A stretch of 5,621 nucleotides of DNA from Ignavibacteriales bacterium UBA6490 (GTDB taxonomy: Bacteria > Bacteroidota > Ignavibacteria > Ignavibacteriales > Ignavibacteriaceae), in the NCBI GenBank assembly GCA_002435365.1, contig DJMM01000105.1, positions 1 through 5,621 on the forward strand. Reading direction: 5' to 3'. Under the pieces are notes generated by a model. The model saw only the letters and a program-made list of their open reading frames with translations. It did not search any database and was not told the origin of the DNA. This document shows, in pieces, positions 1-5,621 of this stretch. How positions within the stretch are numbered: the stretch's first letter is position 1; each line of letters starts with the position of its first letter. Made by a program: the position numbers and the translations under genes.

Positions 1-279
1 TTTCCTTAAGCGAGCTGTAATTATGCGCTGGGATAAGAATTTCGAATTGTCTATTGTAAAATGATCTCCTGAGATTGTAAAGCGCCCGTGGCCAATATAT
101 ATAAAGCCTCCCTTAACCTCTGCAATTGATTCCGAGCTTTCAATAAATTCACTGAGAAAGCCGCTGCTGTAATCATGCAGCGATGCATCGGCATGCTTTA
201 TAAATTTTAAAACTTTGACTGCACTTACCCCAAGCTCATTAAAAGGTATATTAAAAGTGAAAAGAGTATCGCCGTTCAC
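1..279 (-). CDS. Partial B12-dependent methionine synthase activation-domain-like protein (C-terminus beyond window)
   Basis: The frame is open from a GTG at 279 to the window edge, giving 93 codons of the N-terminus. The frame contains no ATG, so GTG is the only reasonable start; no clear Shine-Dalgarno sequence precedes it. The N-terminal pattern IPFNELGV (residues 11-18), a helical stretch ending in EVKGGFIYI (54-62), then FTIDNSKFLSQRIITARLRK (74-93) resembles the small stand-alone proteins related to the reactivation (SAM-binding) domain of MetH. In that family this region precedes the core catalytic fold, which is not visible here. The expected role is reductive reactivation of a corrinoid protein or support of methyl transfer, in the cytoplasm. 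The gene immediately upstream, only 6 nt away and in the same frame, encodes a corrinoid protein, which fits this role. The assignment rests on recalled family pattern and context; a hypothetical protein of other function is possible. Confidence 0.6.
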   Translation of the reverse strand, partial: MNGDTLFTFNIPFNELGVSAVKVLKFIKHADASLHDYSSGFLSEFIESSESIAEVKGGFIYIGHGRFTISGDHFTIDNSKFLSQRIITARLRK

Positions 280-285
280 CGTAGC

Positions 286-954
286 TCAGTTTCTGATACT
301 TTTAAGATATTCAAGCGCTCCCTGCGGATCAGGTGAATAATGATCAGCACCGATTTTATCAGCGAAACCGCTGCTCAACGGAGCACCGCCGACCATAATC
401 TTAATCCCCGGATCTATCTTTCTTATCTCATTTATTATTGATTCCATGTTAAGCATTGTGGTTGTAAGCAGTGCGCTTAATCCAACCGCATCAGGTTTAT
501 GGGTTCGTACCGCTTCGGCAAAATTATCAGCATTCCGGTCAACACCTAGATCTATAATTTCCCAGCCCCCTCCCTGAAGTATCATACCGAGGATATTTTT
601 ACCTATATCATGCAGGTCTCCGGATACTGTACCTATCACAATTTTCCCCTTCAGCTTAAGCTGGTTGGACAGGAAGAAGGGTTTGATATGCTTCATCCCA
701 GCGTTCATCGCCTTTGCTGAAATCAGTACATCAGGAACAAAAACTTTGTTGTCCCTGAACTTTATACCGATCTTCTCCATTCCAGCTACTAATCCAAGGT
801 TCATTACATCAGAGGGAGACAAACCTCCATCAATTGCTTTTTGGGTAAGTTCTTCGGCGCCATCCTCACCTTTAAGATCCGGAGGATAGTTTGCTGCCAA
901 ATTTACTTTCCCTCTTTCAACACAGTACGCAATTCTATTTATAAGATCATCCAT
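286..954 (-). CDS. Corrinoid (cobalamin)-binding protein, MtbC/MttC/MtmC type
   Basis: This 222-residue cytoplasmic protein should carry a methyl group on a bound corrinoid between a substrate methyltransferase and an acceptor methyltransferase. It has the two-domain layout of methionine synthase modules. A helical cap domain spans about residues 1-95, with MNLGLVAGMEKIG (51-63) and VPDVLISAKAMNAGMKHI (73-90). A Rossmann-like B12-binding domain spans about 102-222. The cobalt-ligating motif D113-x-H115-x-x-G118 is intact in GTVSGDLHDIGKN, followed by DLGVD (135-139), the S160-x-L162 motif, and GG at 189-190, which line the nucleotide-tail cleft. The length is typical of stand-alone corrinoid proteins of methylamine, methanol or methoxy-compound demethylation. 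The ATG at 954 lies 19 nt after the mannosidase stop and has only a weak purine-rich stretch upstream, so translation probably depends on the operon transcript. The family is clear; the methyl donor cannot be told because no methyltransferase gene is in view. Confidence 0.93.
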   Translation of the reverse strand: MDDLINRIAYCVERGKVNLAANYPPDLKGEDGAEELTQKAIDGGLSPSDVMNLGLVAGMEKIGIKFRDNKVFVPDVLISAKAMNAGMKHIKPFFLSNQLKLKGKIVIGTVSGDLHDIGKNILGMILQGGGWEIIDLGVDRNADNFAEAVRTHKPDAVGLSALLTTTMLNMESIINEIRKIDPGIKIMVGGAPLSSGFADKIGADHYSPDPQGALEYLKSIRN

Positions 955-973
955 ATCTGACTGTCTCTATTAT

Positions 974-3900
974 TTATAATTTAATTTTTAAAGTTACAAC
1001 GGAATTCTTTTTAACGTCAACAGAAATCATATTATCCTTAATTTCGGTTTCCTTCAGATCCTCTTCCAGGAAATTTGAAATATATGCCTTAACCGGACGG
1101 AACGGCAGAGTAATCCTTGCAGTGGTGGCCTGGCCTTCTGATTCATAGAACTGCAAAATCCAGTCGTTATTATCATCAGCAATTTTCACAGTAGTCAGGA
1201 TTAGGTTTTCCGGTTCCAGTTTAATAAATGAAAATTCTGACGGGAGTCGACCTTCATGAATATCTGTTTCAATACTTACAAGTGGATAATTATACTCATA
1301 ACCTTTTAACACAGTTCCGGCGGTTTTCCAATCACCGGTATGGGGATAAAGTGCATAATCCACGCTGTGTTTGCCCATATCCGCAGTTTCATCCGGCCAT
1401 TTGGGGGATCGCAGCAGGGACAATCTGATATTACTGCCTTTTATATCAAATCCGTATTTTGAATTATTAAGCAGACTTACACCATAATTTTCGTCCGAGA
1501 GATCAACCCATTTTAAAGCGGGCACCTCACGCTGAGCTTTCTCATAGGACGTTGAATTTCCGGTGGATCTTTCAATGCTTCCGTATGGTATTTCATATGT
1601 AGCTTTTGTATCAGCAACATCAACAGGGAAAAGAACTTTCAGCATCGTTTTTGATTCCCACCAGTCGATATTTGTTTTAAAATCGATCCTGTTAAGCTTC
1701 TTATAAAGGATGATATCCTGTGTAAAGAAACTGGACGGGAACGTCTCCGTTGGAAATGATTTCAATGTTCCCGGCTTCAGATAATCACGGTACAGCCTGA
1801 TTACACTCCTCACTTTATTTTGTTCAACGAGCTCCGCTTTTCTGAACATCGACGGGTATTCAGTTCCTGTTAATCCGATGTTCCAGGCATCCCAGGCAGA
1901 GGGTCTATCCTCCAGAAGCTGCAGCATATTCCCTTCGGATTTCAATATTTCCTTCTGGTTCTGTTTATCTAATATACTTTTCAGCCAGCCGGTTTCCTTA
2001 TCAACAATTACCCTGAAGAATTCGTTTTCGATAACATTCATATACGGCGGTGCAGGTTCTTTCACAATATTCCCGTTAGCTGCAATGCTGAATAATTTAT
2101 AACCGGCAGCAGGAACTTTTTCCGCTACAAACAGCAGTTCATTTGTATTATCGTCAACCGGAGATATGCAGGAAGGGACTTCCCTGCCGTTAATGTCATA
2201 AACCAAATAGCTGTTCTGGTCGCCGGCGGCAAGTTTATGTCTTACCAGGTCATTCCTTTCCCAATTTAAAGAATTAAATACAATCAGGGGAGTACCGCTG
2301 ACCACGGATGTGTTCACCTTATTAGCAATTGCGGAAAGAGATTTTTCAAGTTCAATTCCCGCACCGGTAAAAGCAGAATGATATGATTCTTTTGAATCAA
2401 CATATACTTCCCTTATGCTGGAGCCGGGAAGAATATCATGGAACTGGTTAAATAATATTTTCTTCCAGTTCTGTTTGAGAGAATACTTATCCACCGGTCT
2501 TCCAAGGTAGGAAGCGAATGTTGAAAACTTCTCTGTATTTGTTAAAAGAACCTCGCCTAACCGGTTATATTTTTTATTTTCAGCCTGTGTTGTATAAGTT
2601 CCGCGGTGGTATTCAAGGTAAAGTTCATCGTTCCATACAGGGACTTCGGAAATATCCTGGCTCATCAGCCAGCTGATATAATTTTCAGCAGTGCCATGAA
2701 CGATTTCAGGATAGATGAACACGTTTTTCAGTCTTTCAATCCTGTCTAGCATTTCCATTGAAGGGCCGCCGCCATGATCACCGACACCGAAAAGAACCAT
2801 CATGTTTGTAAAGGATGTATTTGCCTCATACTGTCTGAGCCAGTCTACCAGTCTGAGCGGTTCGGTTATTTCATTCACATAGTCAAACGGGAAATAAGTA
2901 AATAATCTGGAACCGTCAGGGGATTCCCACCAGAAAACCCTGTAAGGAAAAACATTTGTATCATTCCAGCCTATCTTTTGTGTAATGAAGGCATCAATCC
3001 TTGCCTGGTTGTAAAACATCGGCATATTCCAGTTATATCCGAATGAATCCGGATTCCATCCAAGCTTTATATTTTTTCCGAATTTTGTACGGAAATATTT
3101 TTTTGCGATTAAAAGATGCCTCATCCAGGATTCGCCGCTGATCAGGTTGCAGTCTGGTTCAATCCACATACCGCCGGTAATTTCCCACCTGCCATCATCA
3201 ACTCTTTTCTTTATGCCGGTAAAAATATCGGGATACATGGTTTCCATCCAGTCATAGTATACCGCAGAGCTCTGCGAATATGTGAAATGAGGAACAGCAT
3301 CCATCATTTTAAGCACCGACGAAAAAGTATTTTTTGCAACTTCAACAGTTTCCTTTTCCCTCCACAGCCAGGCAGCATCTATGTGGGCATTTGAAGTAAA
3401 ATAGAGGGTAAACTTTTTACTGAAATCTCTTACCTCTGCGAGCTCATTTTTAACACTTAGGAGCGAGGACATAAAACTGCCGGTATTCCCGTTCTTCAAT
3501 TCGTTGATGTTAAGTAAAAGCACCTTTTCCTGAAGCAGCTCATTTAAAAGTAATTTCTCATCCCGGCTGATTTTAGATTTATCGATACCCGGATCAACCT
3601 TTACCCTGGAATTTGTCTGATATGTATCAAAGCTAAGCAGCTTTTGTCCGGTTTTAATACCTAAAATAAAATTCTCAATCTCATTTTTATCAGCCGCTGT
3701 ATTTTCGGATTCAATTTCAGCATTAATTAATCTGAGAGGACCACCGGTATTCACAGCACGTATGGCAATCAGGAACCGGTCTCCGGGCTTTGCATTTTCG
3801 GTTAAAACAAATTCCCCGTTCCATGGAAAATTACCTTTATAATCACCATCTATATACATATAACCGAAATCATCGACAGATAAATAAAACTTTACCGTGC

Positions 3901-4195
3901 CTGAGACAGGTTTACCGAGAATTTTCTCCGGCAGAACAATTTCTTTTCTTATCCAGCAGGAATCGAGATACACAGATTTATCTAAGGACAGATCCTGCCA
4001 CTGTGAATCATCAAAGTCCCCCGAGAACGGAGGAATTTCTCCGGCTTTGAACTCACTTAGGTCGGGACTGATCTTCCAGTTATCGAACTTAATTTTGATA
4101 ATTGTTTCAAGTTCAGAAGAAACTTTATCAACATTGCTCTGGGAATAGAATGCCTGGGCAGTTATCAGGATTAATAAGAAAGTAATCCTTTTCAT
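974..4195 (-). CDS. Secreted alpha-mannosidase, glycoside hydrolase family 38
   Basis: This 1073-residue exported enzyme should hydrolyse alpha-mannosidic bonds with retention of configuration, using an active-site zinc. Residues 1-18 form a signal peptide (K2 R3, hydrophobic 4-12, possible cleavage after AQA at 15); there is no lipobox cysteine, so periplasmic or released protein is expected. Residues about 55-160 look like a beta-sandwich, galactose-binding-like module. The GH38 catalytic domain starts near 262 with NAHIDAAWLW (269-278). The predicted zinc ligands are H271, D273, D383 and H474, with D383 in GWNPDSFGYN as nucleophile; these match H90, D92, D204 and H471 of fly Golgi mannosidase II. 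The middle helical domain lies at about 527-610, including FNQFHDILPGSSI (582-594), followed by the C-terminal beta domains (about 635-1073). The ATG at 4195 has AGGA 6 nt upstream (4205-4202). It heads an apparent operon with the corrinoid genes, an unrelated function. Exact substrate (mannan, N-glycan or other mannoside) cannot be read from sequence. Confidence 0.96.
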   Translation of the reverse strand: MKRITFLLILITAQAFYSQSNVDKVSSELETIIKIKFDNWKISPDLSEFKAGEIPPFSGDFDDSQWQDLSLDKSVYLDSCWIRKEIVLPEKILGKPVSGTVKFYLSVDDFGYMYIDGDYKGNFPWNGEFVLTENAKPGDRFLIAIRAVNTGGPLRLINAEIESENTAADKNEIENFILGIKTGQKLLSFDTYQTNSRVKVDPGIDKSKISRDEKLLLNELLQEKVLLLNINELKNGNTGSFMSSLLSVKNELAEVRDFSKKFTLYFTSNAHIDAAWLWREKETVEVAKNTFSSVLKMMDAVPHFTYSQSSAVYYDWMETMYPDIFTGIKKRVDDGRWEITGGMWIEPDCNLISGESWMRHLLIAKKYFRTKFGKNIKLGWNPDSFGYNWNMPMFYNQARIDAFITQKIGWNDTNVFPYRVFWWESPDGSRLFTYFPFDYVNEITEPLRLVDWLRQYEANTSFTNMMVLFGVGDHGGGPSMEMLDRIERLKNVFIYPEIVHGTAENYISWLMSQDISEVPVWNDELYLEYHRGTYTTQAENKKYNRLGEVLLTNTEKFSTFASYLGRPVDKYSLKQNWKKILFNQFHDILPGSSIREVYVDSKESYHSAFTGAGIELEKSLSAIANKVNTSVVSGTPLIVFNSLNWERNDLVRHKLAAGDQNSYLVYDINGREVPSCISPVDDNTNELLFVAEKVPAAGYKLFSIAANGNIVKEPAPPYMNVIENEFFRVIVDKETGWLKSILDKQNQKEILKSEGNMLQLLEDRPSAWDAWNIGLTGTEYPSMFRKAELVEQNKVRSVIRLYRDYLKPGTLKSFPTETFPSSFFTQDIILYKKLNRIDFKTNIDWWESKTMLKVLFPVDVADTKATYEIPYGSIERSTGNSTSYEKAQREVPALKWVDLSDENYGVSLLNNSKYGFDIKGSNIRLSLLRSPKWPDETADMGKHSVDYALYPHTGDWKTAGTVLKGYEYNYPLVSIETDIHEGRLPSEFSFIKLEPENLILTTVKIADDNNDWILQFYESEGQATTARITLPFRPVKAYISNFLEEDLKETEIKDNMISVDVKKNSVVTLKIKL

Positions 4196-4257
4196 AACAT
4201 TTCCTGGTGATTGATTATTAAAATATTTACCAACATTGAAATTAACTAATTATTGCT

Positions 4258-4286
4258 AAAAATTAAATATAACCCGTAAATAACAA
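4258..4286 (-). promoter_or_regulatory. Weak candidate promoter for the mannosidase operon
   Basis: On the minus strand TTG (4286-4284) is followed after 18 nt by TAATTTTT (4265-4258). This resembles the Bacteroidota pattern of TTG, about 19 nt, TAnnTTTG, lacking the final G. It sits 62 nt upstream of the mannosidase ATG in very AT-rich DNA (13 G/C in the 60 bases 4201-4260), where such matches arise by chance. A promoter must lie somewhere in this divergent gap, but this exact placement is a guess. Confidence 0.22.
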
Positions 4287-4414
4287 CTGAATGCAGGTAA
4301 TGATAATTCCCGCAAAAAACAGCTCAGAATTTTCTGCAATAAGATATTCCGGAAAGGTAATTTTTTGCCGTCTGATCAGTAAAGTGACCTGCAGCTCCAT
4401 CCTTTACGATGTAA

Positions 4415-4455
4415 TTCTGATCTGATTCTGATTCCAAAAAAATGGGAACAGAATC
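4415..4455. repeat. Imperfect inverted repeat (hairpin) with short TCTGAT tandem repeat in its left arm
   Basis: GATTCTGATTCC at 4424-4435 is complementary to GGAACAGAATC at 4445-4455 with a single bulged base, giving 11 pairs around a 9-base loop that contains seven consecutive A residues (4436-4442). The left arm belongs to a short tandem array of CTGAT/TCTGAT words beginning at 4415. Neither strand has a T-run directly after the stem, so it does not look like an intrinsic terminator. Function is unknown; it may be a DNA-level operator, an RNA structure of an unannotated transcript, or a decaying repeat. Confidence 0.6.
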
Positions 4456-4499
4456 GGGTTAGAATCGGATCAGTCCCGGGTTAGACCGGGGTCAGATCC
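4449..4499. repeat. Two-copy 22-nt-period tandem repeat overlapping a compound hairpin
   Basis: CGGGTTAGAATCGGATCAG (4455-4473) recurs as CGGGTTAGACCGGGGTCAG (4477-4495), with 15 of 19 positions identical and a period of 22 bases; the CAG at 4449-4451, 4471-4473 and 4493-4495 keeps the same phase. The second copy also forms nested inverted repeats: an outer stem GGATC (4467-4471) with GATCC (4495-4499), and an inner stem CCCGG (4475-4479) with CCGGG (4486-4490) around the loop GTTAGA. No known element is recognised. A period of 22 nt is close to two helical turns, so repeated protein sites on one DNA face are conceivable, but this is inference. Confidence 0.55.
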
Positions 4500-4616
4500 C
4501 CAATCGTAGATTGATTTAGTACAAGTGCGGATATGTAAAAAAAGCAAAAAATAAGCAGCCTGCTGCAAGCTCCCTCACTTTATCTGTCCAAAACCGTCTG
4601 ATTCTCCTACTGAATC

Positions 4617-4645
4617 TTGACAATAGTGTACAGCTTGATTATTTT
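4617..4645 (+). promoter_or_regulatory. Promoter of the groES-groEL operon (housekeeping sigma type)
   Basis: A perfect -35 hexamer TTGACA (4617-4622) is separated by 17 nt from TATTTT (4640-4645), which matches four of six bases of the -10 consensus. The same bases also approximate the Bacteroidota form, TTG then TAnnTTTG. The -10 overlaps the first two bases of the CIRCE operator, so a repressor bound there would block the polymerase and the start point, which should lie around 4651-4654. Confidence 0.8.
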
Positions 4646-4670
4646 AGCACTCACTAATTTAGAGTGCTAA
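4644..4670 (+). promoter_or_regulatory. CIRCE operator (HrcA binding site)
   Basis: TTAGCACTC (4644-4652) and GAGTGCTAA (4662-4670) form a perfect 9-bp inverted repeat around a 9-base spacer, exactly the CIRCE consensus. HrcA binds this element and represses chaperone operons; heat or chaperonin shortage releases it. It lies 40 nt upstream of the groES ATG and overlaps the promoter -10, so it acts on transcription and also ends up in the mRNA leader. The hrcA gene itself is not in the window. Confidence 0.97.
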
Positions 4671-4710
4671 CATAATTTTTTAAATAAATATATTAACCAG
4701 GAGGTATAGT

Positions 4711-5007
4711 ATGGCAAAAATTAACTTGAAGCCTTTAGCCGACAGAGTGATTGTAAAACCGAGCGAGGCGGAAGAAACGACAAAAGGCGGGATTATTTTA
4801 CCTGATACGGCAAAGGAAAAACCTATTGAAGGTACTATTGTTGCTGTTGGACCGGGCAAGGTTTCCGAAGAGGGAAAAGCTGTAAAACCGGAAGTAAAGG
4901 TTGGAGATAAAGTGCTTTACGGAAAATACAGCGGTACAGAAGTTACAATTGACGGTGAAGAGTATTTAATTATGCGCGAAAGCGACATTTTTGCAATTAT
5001 TGGTTAA
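4711..5007 (+). CDS. groES: Co-chaperonin GroES (Hsp10)
   Basis: This 98-residue cytoplasmic protein forms the heptameric lid that closes the GroEL folding chamber. Its length is the usual one for the family. Visible family signatures are PLADRVIVKP (8-17), the mobile loop around residues 18-38 with the GroEL-contacting GGIIL at 26-30, VGDKVLYGKYSGTEV (64-78) and the C-terminal ESDIFAII (90-97). The ATG follows a strong Shine-Dalgarno AGGAGG (4699-4704) at 6 nt spacing, which fixes the start. It is the first gene of the chaperonin operon, under the CIRCE-controlled promoter, and groEL begins 27 nt downstream. Nothing is missing or unusual. Confidence 0.98.
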   Translation: MAKINLKPLADRVIVKPSEAEETTKGGIILPDTAKEKPIEGTIVAVGPGKVSEEGKAVKPEVKVGDKVLYGKYSGTEVTIDGEEYLIMRESDIFAIIG

Positions 5008-5034
5008 AAATTTTAATAATACGGAGGAAATAAT

Positions 5035-5621
5035 ATGGCTTCAAAAATAATAGAATTCGACAGCGACGCAAGGAGTAAACTTAAAAGAGGTGTTGATAAA
5101 TTAGCTAATGCTGTTAAGGTAACATTAGGCCCCAAAGGACGCAATGTTATCCTTGAAAAGAAATTTGGTGCCCCAACGGTTACAAAAGACGGTGTTACTG
5201 TTGCCAAGGAAATTGAACTGGAAGACGCAGTTGAAAATATGGGTGCTCAGATGGTACGCGAAGTTGCTTCCAAGACAAGTGATGTTGCTGGTGATGGAAC
5301 CACCACCGCAACTGTTCTTGCCCAGGCAATTTACCGTGAAGGATTAAAGAATGTTACTGCCGGTGCAAATCCAATGGATCTTAAGAGAGGAATAGATCTG
5401 GCAGTTTCAAAAGTTATTGATCATCTTAAATCCGTTAGCCGCGAGGTTGAAGGAAGAAATGAAATTGCGCAGGTCGGCGCCATTTCTGCAAATAACGACA
5501 AATCGATAGGTGATCTTATTGCTGACGCTATGGAAAAGGTAGGAAAAGACGGCGTTATTACGGTTGAGGAAGCAAAAGGAACTGAAACAGCCCTGGAGGT
5601 TGTTGAAGGTATGCAGTTCGA
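5035..5621 (+). CDS. groEL: Chaperonin GroEL (Hsp60), N-terminal 195 residues, cut by window end
   Basis: GroEL forms the double-ring ATP-driven chamber in which GroES-capped proteins fold, in the cytoplasm. The visible part covers the whole N-terminal equatorial segment, the first intermediate segment and the start of the apical domain (from about EGMQF, 191-195). Key nucleotide-binding motifs are TLGPKGRNV (30-38), KDGVTVAKEI (51-60) and GDGTTTATVLA (86-96), with D87 as the conserved metal-binding aspartate, and NPMDLKRGID (112-121). The ATG at 5035 has GGAGG (5023-5027) at 7 nt spacing. About 350 residues of a normal 540-550 residue chain lie beyond the window. Sequence features such as MASKIIEFDSDAR at the N-terminus fit the Bacteroidota/Chlorobiota/Ignavibacteriota group by recollection, not by alignment. 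Confidence 0.98.
   Translation, partial: MASKIIEFDSDARSKLKRGVDKLANAVKVTLGPKGRNVILEKKFGAPTVTKDGVTVAKEIELEDAVENMGAQMVREVASKTSDVAGDGTTTATVLAQAIYREGLKNVTAGANPMDLKRGIDLAVSKVIDHLKSVSREVEGRNEIAQVGAISANNDKSIGDLIADAMEKVGKDGVITVEEAKGTETALEVVEGMQF

Larger units (their letters stand above)
4196..4616. other. Divergent intergenic region without a supported gene
   Basis: About 420 bases separate the mannosidase start from the chaperonin promoter. The left part, to about 4290, is AT-rich leader for the minus-strand operon. The middle, about 4368 to 4505, holds repeated and self-complementary words and is markedly richer in G and C (33 of 60 bases in 4441-4500). The right part, 4506-4616, is A-rich and then pyrimidine-rich with no recognisable gene. 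No convincing tRNA or other RNA gene was recognised, and the only small open frame noticed has no ribosome binding site. Because both flanking operons start here and run outward, no terminator is expected. Confidence 0.7.

Noticed and set aside
286..954. Possible alternative genetic code with TGA as a sense codon, which would fuse the corrinoid gene to the next gene
   Set aside because: No in-frame TGA occurs inside the long mannosidase, groES, groEL or corrinoid frames, and tryptophans are encoded normally, so TGA is read as stop.
3790..4148. Two overlapping plus-strand open frames of 83-86 codons opposite the mannosidase N-terminus
   Set aside because: They are antisense to a well-supported coding region and have no recognisable domain.
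4192..4200. Two-codon upstream frame ATG TTA TGA on the minus strand overlapping the mannosidase start
   Set aside because: The AGGA at 4205-4202 is 1 nt from this ATG but 6 nt from the mannosidase ATG, so ribosomes should choose the latter; a leader role would be speculation.
4291..4425. Plus-strand open frame of 44 codons in the divergent gap, starting ATG at 4291
   Set aside because: No ribosome binding site, no recognisable protein pattern, and it runs into the repeat array where it stops; length is within chance expectation.
4531..4566. Possible minus-strand intrinsic terminator: GCAGC/GCTGC (4555-4566) followed on that strand by a T-rich stretch
   Set aside because: The stem is only 4-5 bp with a 2-4 base loop, the T-run is interrupted, and no minus-strand gene ends here.
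5013..5207. Minus-strand open frame of 64 codons opposite groEL
   Set aside because: It lies wholly antisense to the strongly conserved start of groEL and has no family resemblance; a shadow frame.

Overview
The window reads as ordinary, moderately AT-rich bacterial chromosome with four protein-coding loci and a partial fifth, arranged around a divergent intergenic region of about 515 bp. The secreted GH38 mannosidase, the free-standing corrinoid protein beside a methionine-synthase-activation-like protein, and the GroEL sequence suggest the Bacteroidota/Chlorobiota/Ignavibacteriota lineage. That placement is inferred from protein resemblance, not from a phylogeny. The code is standard: the 1073-codon mannosidase frame has no internal TGA.

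Minus strand, 4195 down to 1: a probable operon of three genes. First is a very large exported alpha-mannosidase of glycoside hydrolase family 38 with all four zinc/catalytic residues. It is followed after 19 nt by a 222-residue corrinoid (cobalamin)-binding protein of the MtbC/MttC/MtmC type with an intact Asp-x-His-x-x-Gly motif. Seven bases past that gene's stop codon comes a GTG-started gene, cut by the window edge, that resembles the reactivation domain of B12-dependent methionine synthase. The last two genes share a reading frame and are separated only by TGA plus two codons. Together they suggest a split corrinoid methyltransferase system whose methyltransferase subunit would lie beyond position 1.

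4196 to 4710: divergent intergenic region. The mannosidase side is AT-rich and holds at most a weak promoter. The middle (about 4368 to 4500) is richer in GC and contains imperfect inverted repeats, a 22-nt-period tandem repeat and recurring TCTGAT/ATCAGA words that no annotated feature explains. The right end carries a clear promoter (TTGACA, 17 nt, TATTTT) and a perfect CIRCE operator.

Plus strand, 4711 to the end: the groES-groEL chaperonin operon with strong Shine-Dalgarno sequences. groES is complete and groEL is cut after 195 codons. The CIRCE operator predicts repression by HrcA and induction by heat or protein-folding stress.

Most of the window is well-known biology. I see no clear undescribed system. 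The items most worth checking are the structured repeat block between the divergent operons and the in-frame junction of the two corrinoid genes.
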